From positions 1 through 64,000 of the forward strand of contig JAUXOA010000053.1 of the NCBI GenBank assembly GCA_030682475.1: a stretch of DNA of 64,000 nt, in the 5' to 3' direction. Below are positions 43,807-53,141 of the stretch, one piece after another (the stretch's first letter is position 1; every line of letters starts with the position of its first letter). Source of the DNA: Rhodoferax sp. (lineage in GTDB: Bacteria > Pseudomonadota > Gammaproteobacteria > Burkholderiales > Burkholderiaceae_C). Position numbers and translations under genes: made by a program. Under the pieces are notes generated by a model, which was not told the origin of the DNA, did no database searches, and was given only the letters and a program-made list of their open reading frames with translations.

Positions 43807-44952
43807 TCAAATCAAGGCTTCGGTGGCCAGCCATTTCTGGTCGATAAAGTCGCCGTTGGGCTCGGTGATCCGGATGCGGGCTGGCAGATAGCCCAGTGCC
43901 GGTGCCAGCCACAGCTCTACCTTCTGGTCGAATTCCTGCCGCGGGTTGCGCACCAGTTTCAGGGTCACCTGCTGGCCGCCCGGTAACGTGAGTGTTTCCG
44001 CGCTCCCCACTGTAAAGAGCCAGGTGTCGGCAGCGCGTGGGCCGATGGTCTGAATGGTGATGGTGGTGGCGGGTGGGTAATGGCCCGGGTCGCCGGCGAT
44101 CATGGCGGCCAACTGCACCAGGATACTCAAGCGGTCTTGGGCACCGGCCAGCAGGGGCGCGTCCGGGGTGTTGGCGCTGAAAGTGACTTTGCCCTTCTCG
44201 CGGTCAAAGTGGGCGGCGACTTCGCTGCGGTATTTGTCAGAAAAGCGGATCGGGGCCAGACCCTCCGGGGTGATCTGTCCACGACTGCTTTGTACGCGGG
44301 TTTGTCCGAAAGTGCTGAGCTCCAGCCGGGCGTCATAACTTGCGCCGCTGCGTTGCCACAGCAGTTCGGCGCTGCCACTGTAGGGGAACTTGCTGGCTTC
44401 TACCTTGTAGTTGAAACGTACCGAACCGGGCAGGGTGTAGGCACGCACCAAGACCGCAGGGTCGCGCGGCAGGCGCGGCGTTGAGCCCGGCTGATCCGCG
44501 TCAGACGGCGGTTCGTCCTGGGCCGGGGTGGCTTGGCTTGGGCTTGGATTTTCTGCTTCCGTCATCACTGCGGGCGGCGGGGCGGCGGCCTCTGCGCTGG
44601 GGCTGAGACTGGGGCTGGGGCTGGGGCTGTCTGCGGGTTCCGGTCTTGCTGTCCTTGCCAGGGCGGGCGCTGCACTTTGACGGCGGCTCGCTGCCGGCGG
44701 CGCGACGGGTCGTGCTGCCGATGTCTGCCCGGACCGGGCAAGTTCAATCGAACGCGTGGTGAATGCGCGGCTGGGCTGGGGCTGAATCAGTCCCATGTTC
44801 AGGCCCAAGGTCATGGGCGCCCCCCGCAACACGGCGAGGTGCGCCAGCAGGACGGCCGCCGTCAGCGCCAGCAGCACTTTGAGCCTCAAGGTGCTCTCCA
44901 AACTGACCAGGCCGCGCTGATTCAAGGGGCTGACGGCGCGTGTTTTTTCCAT
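43807..44952 (-). CDS. DUF3108 protein with TonB-like N-terminus
   Basis: This 381-residue protein has one membrane segment near the N-terminus (LRLKVLLALTAAVLLAHLAV). A Pro/Ser/Ala-rich linker of about 100 residues (SPSPSPSLSPSAEAAAPPP) follows, then a C-terminal DUF3108 domain of about 200 residues beginning GSVRFNYKVEASKFPYSGSA. The layout suggests an inner-membrane-anchored periplasmic protein. DUF3108 is a beta-rich domain of unknown function. Confidence 0.78.
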   Translation of the reverse strand: MEKTRAVSPLNQRGLVSLESTLRLKVLLALTAAVLLAHLAVLRGAPMTLGLNMGLIQPQPSRAFTTRSIELARSGQTSAARPVAPPAASRRQSAAPALARTARPEPADSPSPSPSLSPSAEAAAPPPAVMTEAENPSPSQATPAQDEPPSDADQPGSTPRLPRDPAVLVRAYTLPGSVRFNYKVEASKFPYSGSAELLWQRSGASYDARLELSTFGQTRVQSSRGQITPEGLAPIRFSDKYRSEVAAHFDREKGKVTFSANTPDAPLLAGAQDRLSILVQLAAMIAGDPGHYPPATTITIQTIGPRAADTWLFTVGSAETLTLPGGQQVTLKLVRNPRQEFDQKVELWLAPALGYLPARIRITEPNGDFIDQKWLATEALI

Positions 44953-45053
44953 GGCAACTAGAATTTCGAAGCTTGTGACGGGTTAAATCAGTTTAACAAT
45001 GCGTAATTAAAAAAAACCCAACTTCGTCGATTTGCCATTTTCCAAGATTTGAT

Positions 45054-46079
45054 ATGAAACTTGCCACCTACAAAGACGGCTCGCGTGACGGTCAACTGAT
45101 CGTTGTCTCACGCGACCTGACTACCGCGCATTATGCGACCGGCATTGCGAACCGGTTGCAGCAGGTGCTGGACGACTGGAACTTCCACTCGCCCCAGTTG
45201 CAGGACCTGTACGACTTGCTGAACCGTGTTGCTGACGGCACTGCCAGCGCCAGCAAAGCACGCCACGCTTTCCCGTTTGACCCCCAACAATGCATGGCGC
45301 CCTTGCCGCGTGCCTACCAGTGGGCTGACGGCTCGGCTTACATCAACCATGTGGAGCTGGTGCGCCAGGCCCGAGGCGCGCAAGTGCCCGCCAGTTTTTA
45401 TACCGACCCTCTGATGTACCAGGGCGGCAGTGACGATTTTCTGGGGCCCTGTGACGCTGTGGTGTGTGTCAGCGAGGCTGACGGCATTGATTTCGAAGCC
45501 GAGCTGGCCGTCATCACCGGCGACGTGCGCATGGGCGCTAGCCCGGCGCAGGCGCTCGATGGCATTCGTCTGGTGATGCTGGCCAACGATGTGAGTTTGC
45601 GCAAGCTGATTCCGGCTGAACTGGCCAAGGGCTTCGGGTTTTTGCAGAGCAAACCGGCCACCGCCTTCAGCCCGGTGGCAGTGACGCTGGACGAATTAGG
45701 CGCTGCCTGGGACCAGGGTCGTTTGCACCTCACCCTTCAAAGCACCTGGAATGGCCGCAAGGTCGGCCTGTGCGAGGCCGGCCCGGAGATGACTTTTCAC
45801 TTTGGTCAGTTGATTGCCCACCTCTGCAAGACCCGCAACGTGCGCGCCGGCGCCATCATTGGTTCGGGCACGGTCAGCAACAAGGACTGGAGCCACGGTT
45901 ACAGTTGTATCGCTGAAAAATGCGCGATCGAGACCATTCAGGATGGCCAGCCGGCCACCGAGTTCATGAAGTACGGCGACACCATCCGGATCGAAATGAA
46001 GGGCCTTGATGGTCAGAGCCTGTTTGGCGCGATTGAGCAGGAAATCGTGCCGCTGGAAAAAACCGCCACGACACGCTGA
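45054..46079 (+). CDS. fumarylacetoacetate hydrolase-family protein
   Basis: This 341-residue protein has the FAH fold. It begins MKLATYKDGSRDGQLIVVSR, and the metal-binding Glu/Asp cluster appears in DGIDFEAELAVITGDV, followed by SKPATAFSPVAV and GTVSNKDWSHGYSCIAEKC. Family members cleave or hydrate beta-diketo acids in aromatic degradation. It stands alone between DUF3108 and MarC, so the substrate is unknown. Confidence 0.87.
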   Translation: MKLATYKDGSRDGQLIVVSRDLTTAHYATGIANRLQQVLDDWNFHSPQLQDLYDLLNRVADGTASASKARHAFPFDPQQCMAPLPRAYQWADGSAYINHVELVRQARGAQVPASFYTDPLMYQGGSDDFLGPCDAVVCVSEADGIDFEAELAVITGDVRMGASPAQALDGIRLVMLANDVSLRKLIPAELAKGFGFLQSKPATAFSPVAVTLDELGAAWDQGRLHLTLQSTWNGRKVGLCEAGPEMTFHFGQLIAHLCKTRNVRAGAIIGSGTVSNKDWSHGYSCIAEKCAIETIQDGQPATEFMKYGDTIRIEMKGLDGQSLFGAIEQEIVPLEKTATTR

Positions 46080-46092
46080 TCACGCTTGATCC

Positions 46093-46695
46093 TCAAGCGC
46101 CCGCGAGCTGCCTGGCGAAGATCCTGATACCGCGCAGCATCATTTCTATGGAAACGGCCACCAGCACCAAACCCATCAGGCGTTCCAGCGCCACCACGAA
46201 ACGGTCACTGGCGACGCGCTGAATGCGCTCTGCCAGCACCAGCACGATGGCACTCACCGTCATGGTTACACACAGTGCGGCAATCCACTCCATGCGCCGC
46301 TCGGGCGCCTGGGAGACCAGCAGCAGCACGGTGGCCAGCGCCGAGGGCCCGGCAATCGCCGGAATGGCCAGCGGCACAATCAGGGGTTCACCCACGATGT
46401 CAGGCGTTTCAGACTTTGGCGGTGGAAAAATCATGCGCAACGCGATCAGGAACAAAATCACACCACCGCCAATCTGCAAGGACAACTCGCTCAAATTCAT
46501 CACGCGCAGAAATCCGTCACCGACAAACATAAAAGTCAGAAGTAGAGTAAAGGCAATCAATACCTCGCGCAAAATCACCCACGCCCGGCGTTCGGGGGCC
46601 ACGTGTTTGAGCGCATTGGCGAAGATCGGAATATTGCCGATCGGATCGGTGATCAAAATCAGCAGGATGGTGGCCGAGACAAACGTGTAATTCAT
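46093..46695 (-). CDS. MarC-family integral membrane protein
   Basis: This 200-residue protein has six predicted helices and the MarC/UPF0056 pattern: FVSATILLILITDPIGNIPI at the start, GGGVILFLIALRMIFPP, and PLAIPAIAGPSALATVLLL in the middle. Function is not established; the old antibiotic-resistance name does not imply that role. It converges on the FAH gene with 13 bp between. Confidence 0.88.
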   Translation of the reverse strand: MNYTFVSATILLILITDPIGNIPIFANALKHVAPERRAWVILREVLIAFTLLLTFMFVGDGFLRVMNLSELSLQIGGGVILFLIALRMIFPPPKSETPDIVGEPLIVPLAIPAIAGPSALATVLLLVSQAPERRMEWIAALCVTMTVSAIVLVLAERIQRVASDRFVVALERLMGLVLVAVSIEMMLRGIRIFARQLAGA

Positions 46696-46829
46696 GGTCT
46701 CGTCAGGATAGCAGGCCTACTCGACGGTTTCACCCTCATCGAGCGTGAATTCCAGCCCCAACCTTTGACAAAAATCAAGTTTCGGTGGCGAAACGTGCGC
46801 TAAAATTTTGAAATCCAATAATCCTGCCT

Positions 46830-47195
46830 ATGCCAACCCTGCAGATCCTGCGCAACGCCCATCTTATCGCCCGCTTCGTGCTGGTGTGGTTTGCGTTGTC
46901 GATCGGGGTGGCCACCGCCTCGCCCATTGTCAAGCCGCAGGCCATGGAGCTGATCTGCACGGGCTCGGGCGTGATGAAGCTGCTGGTCAAGACGGATGAC
47001 GGCAGCACAAAGGCCGGCAGCCATACACTGGATTGCCCTCTGTGCCCCTCCATCGGCGCGCCGCCGCCAGTCGCCCGGCAGGCGGCTGGACCGGTGCCGG
47101 TACCGGCCCATGCGCTGCAAGGCATCCCGGCGGCCCACATTGCGTCACTCTCGGCCGCCCCTCTGCCGGCGCGCGGACCTCCCGCTTTCTCCTGA
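46830..47195 (+). CDS. DUF2946-like small exported protein, copy A
   Basis: This 121-residue protein has an N-terminal hydrophobic segment (ARFVLVWFALSIGVATASP), a conserved HTLDCPLCPS motif and a proline-rich end PLPARGPPAFS. Cys-x2-Cys after a histidine is the mark of DUF2946 proteins, which usually lie beside copper genes. The last codons and downstream 20 bp are almost identical to the end of the second DUF2946 gene. It starts the metal island. Confidence 0.7.
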   Translation: MPTLQILRNAHLIARFVLVWFALSIGVATASPIVKPQAMELICTGSGVMKLLVKTDDGSTKAGSHTLDCPLCPSIGAPPPVARQAAGPVPVPAHALQGIPAAHIASLSAAPLPARGPPAFS

Positions 47196-47216
47196 ACGAT
47201 TGAATTCATAGCGCCT
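47185..47216 (+). repeat. 32-bp direct repeat at DUF2946 3' end, copy A
   Basis: CTTTCTCCTGAACGATTG followed by AATTCATAGCGCCT spans the stop codon of the first DUF2946 gene and the spacer. The same sequence with two changes recurs at 48222-48253 after the second DUF2946 gene. This is evidence of a tandem duplication. Confidence 0.8.
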
Positions 47217-47275
47217 GTCGTCCCTTCCACAAGGGCTACAGGCAGGTTTGATTGATATTCTGGATGGAGAAGCGC

Positions 47276-47770
47276 ATGAAACTGAAAACGCTGGCCCTGA
47301 TCGCCGCCTTCGCCGGCGGCACCGTGTACGCCCAAACCGTGGAGATCAAAGACGCCTGGGTCCGCACCGCGGTGCCGGGCCAGAAGGCCACCGGCGCCTT
47401 CATGAAAATCACCGCCAGGGAGGGTGCCAAACTGGTTGCAGTCTCCTCGCCCGTGGCCGGTGTGGCCGAAGTCCACGAGATGAAGATGGAAGGCGACGTG
47501 ATGAAAATGCGTGCCGTGCAGGGAGGGCTGGACTTGCCGGCCGGCAAAACGCTGGAACTCAAGCCCGGCGGCTACCACCTGATGCTGATGGACCTGAAAG
47601 CGCCGCTGGCCAAAGACAGCACGGTACCCCTGACGCTGGTGTTCAAGGATGGCAAGGGCGTGCAGAGCAAGGTAGAGCTCAAAGTGCCGGTGACCGCTGT
47701 CGCCCCTGGCGCCGCCGCTGCAAAGGCAGGCAACATGCCCGCCATGGACCACAACAAGCACAAGCCATAA
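47276..47770 (+). CDS. PCuAC-family periplasmic copper chaperone
   Basis: This 164-residue protein has a signal peptide (MKLKTLALIAAFAGGTVYA) and the PCuAC fold, which hands Cu(I) to cytochrome oxidase or other sites. The copper ligands fit the family motif: His67 and Met69 in HEMKMEG, Met78, and His101 and Met103 in GGYHLMLMDL. A Met/His-rich tail (MPAMDHNKHKP) may bind more copper. I start it at ATG 47276, after GGAG. It lies between two DUF2946 genes. Confidence 0.88.
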   Translation: MKLKTLALIAAFAGGTVYAQTVEIKDAWVRTAVPGQKATGAFMKITAREGAKLVAVSSPVAGVAEVHEMKMEGDVMKMRAVQGGLDLPAGKTLELKPGGYHLMLMDLKAPLAKDSTVPLTLVFKDGKGVQSKVELKVPVTAVAPGAAAAKAGNMPAMDHNKHKP

Positions 47771-47827
47771 GCCGCTCCAACCGACTGCTGCCACAAGCCG
47801 TCCCGCATTCCCCCAGGGCTAGGGCTG

Positions 47828-48232
47828 ATGTCACCGAAACCGTACTTTGCCTCGCTGCGCCGCCCTCCGGCGCTGTGGCTGGCCGTGCTGATTGCGCTGT
47901 TCGGTGCGCTCGCGCCCACGCTGTCGCACGCTTTCGTATGGTCGCAAGGTGGCACGGGGCCGACGGTGGAGGTCTGCACCAGCACCGGGATGCGCTGGGT
48001 TGCAAGCCCACTTTCGGCGGACTCCCCTGACGGGCAGGAATCCGCTCCGGCGCTTGAGCATTGTCCGTTTTGCCTGCCATCCACAGATCGTGCGGTTCCT
48101 GCGTCCCGCTCGTTGGCTTTCCTCGTTGTCGTGCTGGGCGACCCCGGGGAACCCACGATCTGGCAGGCTTTTTTCTTCTCCACTCACTTTGCGCTCACGC
48201 CGCCGCCGCGGGGGCCGCCGACTTTCTCCTGA
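47828..48232 (+). CDS. DUF2946 family protein, copy B
   Basis: This 134-residue exported protein has the family pattern: an RRPPALWLAVLIALFGALAP hydrophobic start, a central ALEHCPFCLPS motif with Cys-x2-Cys after a His, and a PPRGPPTFS end. It is 57 bp after PCuAC and 75 bp before a TonB receptor. Metal binding in the periplasm is likely, but the function of the family is not established. Confidence 0.78.
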   Translation: MSPKPYFASLRRPPALWLAVLIALFGALAPTLSHAFVWSQGGTGPTVEVCTSTGMRWVASPLSADSPDGQESAPALEHCPFCLPSTDRAVPASRSLAFLVVVLGDPGEPTIWQAFFFSTHFALTPPPRGPPTFS

Positions 48233-48253
48233 ATTATTGAATTCATAGCGCCT
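48222..48253 (+). repeat. 32-bp direct repeat at DUF2946 3' end, copy B
   Basis: CTTTCTCCTGAATTATTG followed by AATTCATAGCGCCT repeats the sequence at 47185-47216 with two mismatches. It spans the stop of DUF2946 copy B. Confidence 0.8.
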
Positions 48254-48307
48254 TCTGCAAGCCCGATAGTGCTCTGGAGGTCAATTTGTTTGTATTCAGG
48301 AGTTTTT

Positions 48308-50542
48308 ATGATTGAAAAAATACGCGTCCTTCCCTGGTCGATTGCCCTGGCTTTCCCCCTGGCCACCCTGCTTGGCGGCCAGGCGATGGCTGCCGACAAG
48401 CAAGTCAGCACACTGCCGCTTGTCACCGTCAGCGGTTCCAAATTCGAAGTCAACACGCCTGTGGGCGCAACGCTGGTCGATGACGCCAGCCTGGGGTCCA
48501 AGCGGTCCGCCACCAGCGATAGCGCCCGCCTGCTTGGCGATGTGCCCGGCGTTCATCTGTATGGCGCTGGTGGCGTCTCCAGCCTGCCGGTGATTCATGG
48601 CCTGGCGGGTGACCGCCTGCGCATCAAGGTCGATGGCATGGATCTGATTTCGGCCTGTGCCAACCACATGAATCCACCTCTGTCCTACATTGATCCCAGC
48701 AACGTCGACAGCATCCAGGTGTTTGCCGGTATCACGCCGGTGAGCGTAGGTGGCGACAGCATTGGCGGATCCATCGTGGCAAACTCGGCCGCGCCCGAGT
48801 TTGCCAAGGCGGGCGAAGGCACCAGGCTCTTGGGCCAGGCCGGCGTTTTTTATCGCAGCAACGGCCATGCCAAGGGTGGCAGTGTGTCGCTGACGGTGGC
48901 CAGCGACAAGTTGAGCATGACTTACAGCGGCTCAACTGCGGAGTCGGGCAATTACAAAGCGGCTGCCGATTTCAAAGCGGCAGGGCTGGCGGCGCCGGGT
49001 CGGGCCTGGCTGGCAGGCGACGAGGTGGGGTCGTCCCGGTACAAATCCGGCAATCAATCGCTCGGCCTGGCACTGCGTCATGACAACCATCGGGTCGAAC
49101 TGAAGTTGGGCATGCAAGATATTGCGTATCAGGGCTTTCCCAATCAACGAATGGATATGACAGGCAATGACAGCCAGCAAATCAATCTTCGCTACGTGGG
49201 CCAATACCAGTGGGGTGCTCTGGAGGCTCGTGCCTATAACGAGAAGACACGGCACGCGATGCAGTTTGGCGACGACAAGCGGTTCTGGTATGGAAATGCC
49301 AGCAATGTGCCTGGCATGCCGATGGATACGGAGGGGAAAAACAGCGGCGCGCTGGTCAAGGCGAACGTTGCACTCACGCAGCGCGATGTTCTCAGGGTGG
49401 GCGCAGAGGTTCAGAACTACGCCTTGAACGACTGGTGGCTGCCATCCGGCGGCGGAATGGCTCCGAACACGTTCTTGAACATCCATAACGGTGAACGCGA
49501 CCGACTGGGTGTTTTCGCCGAGTGGGAAGCGCGCTGGAATTCACAATGGCTCACCCAGATCGGGGCGCGCAGCGAAACGGTGAAGATGGACACGGGCACC
49601 GTGCAGGGCTACAACATCAGCGCGACCTATCTGGCCGATGCAACGGCCTTCAATGCCGCCAACCGCCAGCGTACCGACAACAATCTGGACCTAACCGCAC
49701 TCGCCCGCTACACGCCGGATGCCACGCAGACCTTTGAATTCGGGTACTCTCAAAAAACCCGTTCACCCAATCTCTACGAGCGTTTTGCCTGGTCAACCGG
49801 GGGCATGGCGATGCGCATGGTGAACTGGGTCGGCGATGGCAATGGGTACGTTGGCAATATCAATCTGAAACCGGAACTGGCCCACACCCTCAGCGCCACC
49901 GCCAACTGGCATGACGCCGCGCAGAAAGAATGGGGCCTGAAAGTCACGCCCTACCTCACCCGCGTGCAGGACTACATTGATGCCAGCGCATGTCCGGTAA
50001 CCAGAGGTTCTTGCCTCGCCGTCAATCCGACCACCGGATTTCTTCACCTCACACTGGCCAATCAATCGGCCCGGCTGTACGGTTTGGACGTTTCCGGCTA
50101 CATGCCGCTGGCAAAAACCAATGATTTCGGCAACTTCACTGCAACCGGCATGATGAGCTATGTCAAGGGGAAAAACACCACCACGGATGGCAATCTTTAC
50201 AACATGATGCCACTCAACGCGAGGCTGGCCCTTGTGCAGCGGATGGGTCGCTGGACCAACACGGTTGAGGCTCTGTTGGTGGATGCCAAATCCGAGGTGT
50301 CACAAGTGCGCAACGAGATCAAAACGGCCGGTTATGGCTTGCTCAACTTGCGCAGCAGCTATGAGTGGGACAAGGTGCGTCTGGACCTTGGCATCGAAAA
50401 CGCCTTGGACCGGTTCTACGCTTTACCGCTGGGTGGAGCCTATATTGGCCAGGGCACCACCATGAACACGTCCGCACCTTATGGCAGCGCTGTCCCCGGC
50501 GCCGGGCGTTCGATCTACGCCGGCGTTACCGTGAAGTTCTGA
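48308..50542 (+). CDS. TonB-dependent receptor, probable copper/metal type
   Basis: This 744-residue outer-membrane receptor starts at ATG 48308, after AGGAG, with a signal peptide cleaved after QAMA. A plug domain (LLGDVPGVHLYGAGGVSSLP, IHGLAGDRLRIKVDGMD) precedes a 22-strand barrel ending in GAGRSIYAGVTVKF with the terminal Phe. The plug contains SACANHMNPPLSY, a Cys-His-Met set (Cys117, His120, Met121) suited to soft-metal binding and similar to copper receptors of the OprC/NosA group. The adjacent PCuAC and DUF2946 genes support copper, but zinc cannot be excluded. Confidence 0.82.
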   Translation: MIEKIRVLPWSIALAFPLATLLGGQAMAADKQVSTLPLVTVSGSKFEVNTPVGATLVDDASLGSKRSATSDSARLLGDVPGVHLYGAGGVSSLPVIHGLAGDRLRIKVDGMDLISACANHMNPPLSYIDPSNVDSIQVFAGITPVSVGGDSIGGSIVANSAAPEFAKAGEGTRLLGQAGVFYRSNGHAKGGSVSLTVASDKLSMTYSGSTAESGNYKAAADFKAAGLAAPGRAWLAGDEVGSSRYKSGNQSLGLALRHDNHRVELKLGMQDIAYQGFPNQRMDMTGNDSQQINLRYVGQYQWGALEARAYNEKTRHAMQFGDDKRFWYGNASNVPGMPMDTEGKNSGALVKANVALTQRDVLRVGAEVQNYALNDWWLPSGGGMAPNTFLNIHNGERDRLGVFAEWEARWNSQWLTQIGARSETVKMDTGTVQGYNISATYLADATAFNAANRQRTDNNLDLTALARYTPDATQTFEFGYSQKTRSPNLYERFAWSTGGMAMRMVNWVGDGNGYVGNINLKPELAHTLSATANWHDAAQKEWGLKVTPYLTRVQDYIDASACPVTRGSCLAVNPTTGFLHLTLANQSARLYGLDVSGYMPLAKTNDFGNFTATGMMSYVKGKNTTTDGNLYNMMPLNARLALVQRMGRWTNTVEALLVDAKSEVSQVRNEIKTAGYGLLNLRSSYEWDKVRLDLGIENALDRFYALPLGGAYIGQGTTMNTSAPYGSAVPGAGRSIYAGVTVKF

Positions 50543-50555
50543 TTCCCTTGTTTGG

Positions 50556-50808
50556 TTGATGGTACCGAAACTGCTCATTGCATTGCCACACCGCCCCTGG
50601 GCGGTGTGGCTGGCCGTTTTGCTCGCCATCCACAGATCGTGCCGTCCCTGCACACCACTCTTCGGCCCCTCTCTTTGTTGTGCTGGACGATCCCGGAAAA
50701 CCCACGATCCGGCAGGCTTTTTTCTTTTCCACCAACGACGCCTCGGTGGCCCAGCCGCGCGGGCCGCCGGACACCTCGCTTCAGTCTTCGCCGCCTGACC
50801 GGTTGTAA
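50556..50808 (+). pseudogene. decayed DUF2946 gene, copy C
   Basis: Reading from ATG 50556 gives LLIALPHRPWAVWLAVLLA, close to the start of copy B. The C-terminal part is found in another frame (CSPSTDRAVPAHHSSAPLFV, then LDDPGKPTIRQAFFFSTN) and matches the copy B segments CLPSTDRAVPA and LGDPGEPTIWQAFFFST. The middle, including the HCPFC motif, is deleted and the frame is broken at the junction. It precedes the second TonB receptor just as copy B precedes the first. The rest of the 50543-50874 gap has no gene. Confidence 0.75.
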
Positions 50809-50874
50809 CTGACCGACTGAGTCATTCAGGTTTCTTTCAGCTTGAACAAAAATTTTTACCACCAAGGACCTCAA

Positions 50875-53073
50875 ATGAGAAATTTTCAAAAAACCCTGAT
50901 TGCCACTTTGGCCGGCAGCCTCTTTTCGCCGCTGGCCTGGCCGCAATCGCCGGCCGCGCAGGTGCCACCCAGCGAGCAAACCCTCACGCCCGTGACCATC
51001 ACCGCCACCCGAACCGATTCCAGTGAAAAATTGCCGTTGGACGAATCCAATGCCACCGGCTCGCGCCTGGGTCTTACTGCCCGTGAAACACCGGCTTCGG
51101 TATCCATCGTGAACCGTGCCACTATTGAGAAGCGCGGCGCGGAGAACACCCAGGAAATTCTCTCCAGCGTGCCCGGCATCACGGCCGCGTCGCCCCCCGG
51201 ATCGGCCGGTTCGGTGTTTTATCGCGGCTTCGGCGCGGCGAGCCTGACCCAGCTCTTCAACGGCATCACGCCGCAATACGACGCCATTTCGGCGCGCCCG
51301 GTCGATAGCTGGATCTACGAGCGCGTGGAGGTGATCGGCGGGCCCTCGACCTATCTGTTCGGCGCCGGGGCCGTGGGGGGCTCGATCAACTACGTCACCA
51401 AGCTGGCCCATCGGGAGGGCGATACGCTGGAGGCGCGCGCACGCTACGGCTCCTTTGCCACCACGGACCTGGCGCTGGGCCTGAATCGCCGCCTGGGGCC
51501 GGCACAGGGCGTGCAAAACTTCGTGCGCCTGGACGTCAACAACAGCCATAGCAATGGCTACGTGGACGGGCAGGAACGCAACGCGCTGAATGTGGCCGCC
51601 TCCTTGCTGACCGACGTGAATTCCCGGCTGTCGCACACGCTGGCGCTGGAGTACCAGCACGAGAAGGTGGACCGTCCCTACTGGGGCACGCCGCTGCTCA
51701 ATCCCGCCACGGGCGAGGGCCGCATCGACCCCGCCACCCGGTTCAAGAACTACAACTCGGCGGACGGCATCTATGAGCAGACCGTGCAATGGACGCGGTC
51801 CCTGCTGGAGTACCGCCTCTCCCCGCAAACCACGATCAGGAACACGCTGTACCACTACGACGCGCTGCGTGACTACCGCAATGTCGAGACCTACAGATTC
51901 AACACTGCGAATACGGCGGTGATTCGCTCCAACGCCTTGCTGCAACGGCACGACCAGCAACTCACCGGCGACCGCGTGGAGTTGACGCACAAGGGCACTT
52001 TGGCGGGCATGAAGTCCGACTGGTCGGCCGGACTGGACTACAGCAGGAATACGCAGACACGTTTTCCGCGTTCCCTGTCGGCAACGGTGAGCACCGTGAA
52101 CCCGACGCAGTTCACCACGGAAAAATTCTTCGACGTGCCCGGCATGGTGCCCGGCTTCAACCCGGATCGCACCAACAAGGTCGACACGCTGGCGCTGTTC
52201 CTGGAAAACCGCACCCGGCTCACGGCACCCCTGTCGCTGGTCACGGGTCTGCGGCACGACCAGATTACGCTGGAGGGCATCAATCACCTGGCCGCTACCG
52301 CGACCAATCCGGCCTACTTCAAGAACATCTACCGGCCCACCACCGGGCGGCTGGGCCTGGTGTATGACCTGACGCCGCATGCCAACGTCTATGTCCAGTA
52401 CAGCACGGCGGCCGATCCCCCGGCCGGCATTCTGACCACTGCGTCGTTCGCCCAAGTGCGAAATTTCGACCTGACCACGGGCCGCCAGTTTGAGGTCGGC
52501 AGCAAATTCGACTACCTTGACGGGCGTGGATCGGCGACGCTGGCGGCCTACACGATCACGCGCAAGAACCTGGCGATTGCCGATCAGAACAACCCTGGTA
52601 TCACGATTCCGGTGGGGCAGCAATCGGCCCGCGGAGTGGAGGCGGCAACGTCGCTGAAAGTCTCCCCCACCTTTAACGTGCAGGGCAACCTGGCTTACAC
52701 CGTCGCGAAATATGACGCGTTCATGGAGAACGTGGGCGGCAAGCCGGTCTCACGGGCGGGCAACGTTCCCGGCAATGTGCCGGACTGGGTGGCCAACCTC
52801 TGGCTCAATTGGAACCTCAGCCCGAACGTGCAACTGGGCGTGGACGCGCGCTATGTGTCACGGCGCTACGGCAACACCGCGAACACAATTTGGGACCCGG
52901 CCTACACCCTGTTCGGCGCCAGCCTGAGCTACCAGCTCAACCGGCAAACCCAGCTCACCGTGCGGGCGAAAAACCTGGGCGACAAGGTGTATGCCGCCTC
53001 GGTGAGAGCCAGCAGCTTCTACCTGGGAGCGCCGCGCTCGCTGGACGTGACGCTGCACACGTCGTTTTATTGA
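50875..53073 (+). CDS. TonB-dependent siderophore-type receptor
   Basis: This 732-residue receptor starts at ATG 50875 (MRNFQKTLIATLAGSLFSPL) after AAGGA; a TTG 11 codons upstream is less likely. The plug shows LTPVTITATR, RETPASVSIVNRATIEKRG and IYERVEVIGGPSTYLFGAGA, and the barrel ends SLDVTLHTSFY. These are features of the siderophore receptor branch. The ligand is unknown; the PepSY gene next to it is a common partner of such receptors. Confidence 0.87.
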   Translation: MRNFQKTLIATLAGSLFSPLAWPQSPAAQVPPSEQTLTPVTITATRTDSSEKLPLDESNATGSRLGLTARETPASVSIVNRATIEKRGAENTQEILSSVPGITAASPPGSAGSVFYRGFGAASLTQLFNGITPQYDAISARPVDSWIYERVEVIGGPSTYLFGAGAVGGSINYVTKLAHREGDTLEARARYGSFATTDLALGLNRRLGPAQGVQNFVRLDVNNSHSNGYVDGQERNALNVAASLLTDVNSRLSHTLALEYQHEKVDRPYWGTPLLNPATGEGRIDPATRFKNYNSADGIYEQTVQWTRSLLEYRLSPQTTIRNTLYHYDALRDYRNVETYRFNTANTAVIRSNALLQRHDQQLTGDRVELTHKGTLAGMKSDWSAGLDYSRNTQTRFPRSLSATVSTVNPTQFTTEKFFDVPGMVPGFNPDRTNKVDTLALFLENRTRLTAPLSLVTGLRHDQITLEGINHLAATATNPAYFKNIYRPTTGRLGLVYDLTPHANVYVQYSTAADPPAGILTTASFAQVRNFDLTTGRQFEVGSKFDYLDGRGSATLAAYTITRKNLAIADQNNPGITIPVGQQSARGVEAATSLKVSPTFNVQGNLAYTVAKYDAFMENVGGKPVSRAGNVPGNVPDWVANLWLNWNLSPNVQLGVDARYVSRRYGNTANTIWDPAYTLFGASLSYQLNRQTQLTVRAKNLGDKVYAASVRASSFYLGAPRSLDVTLHTSFY

Positions 53074-53076
53074 AAC

Positions 53077-53130
53077 TTTGCGGGACAGACCGCCGCTGCG
53101 CGCAGCGAGCAAGCTCTGTCCTCAACTGAT
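53077..53130 (-). repeat. GGACAGA/TCTGTCC dyad element, copy 4 (minus orientation)
   Basis: GGACAGA (083-089 of the 53-kb block) pairs with TCTGTCC (115-121), with an inner stem CGCTGCG-CGCAGCG (094-107). Read on the minus strand, TTGAGGACAGAGCTTGCTCG is identical to the same part of copy 3. It lies 4 bp after the receptor stop and 12 bp before the PepSY gene. Confidence 0.75.
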
Positions 53131-53141
53131 TAAGGTGAGCC

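Noticed and set aside
50575-52623. A 680-codon minus-strand open frame opposite the second TonB receptor
   Set aside because: Composition is that of an antisense shadow and the receptor frame has clear plug and barrel motifs.
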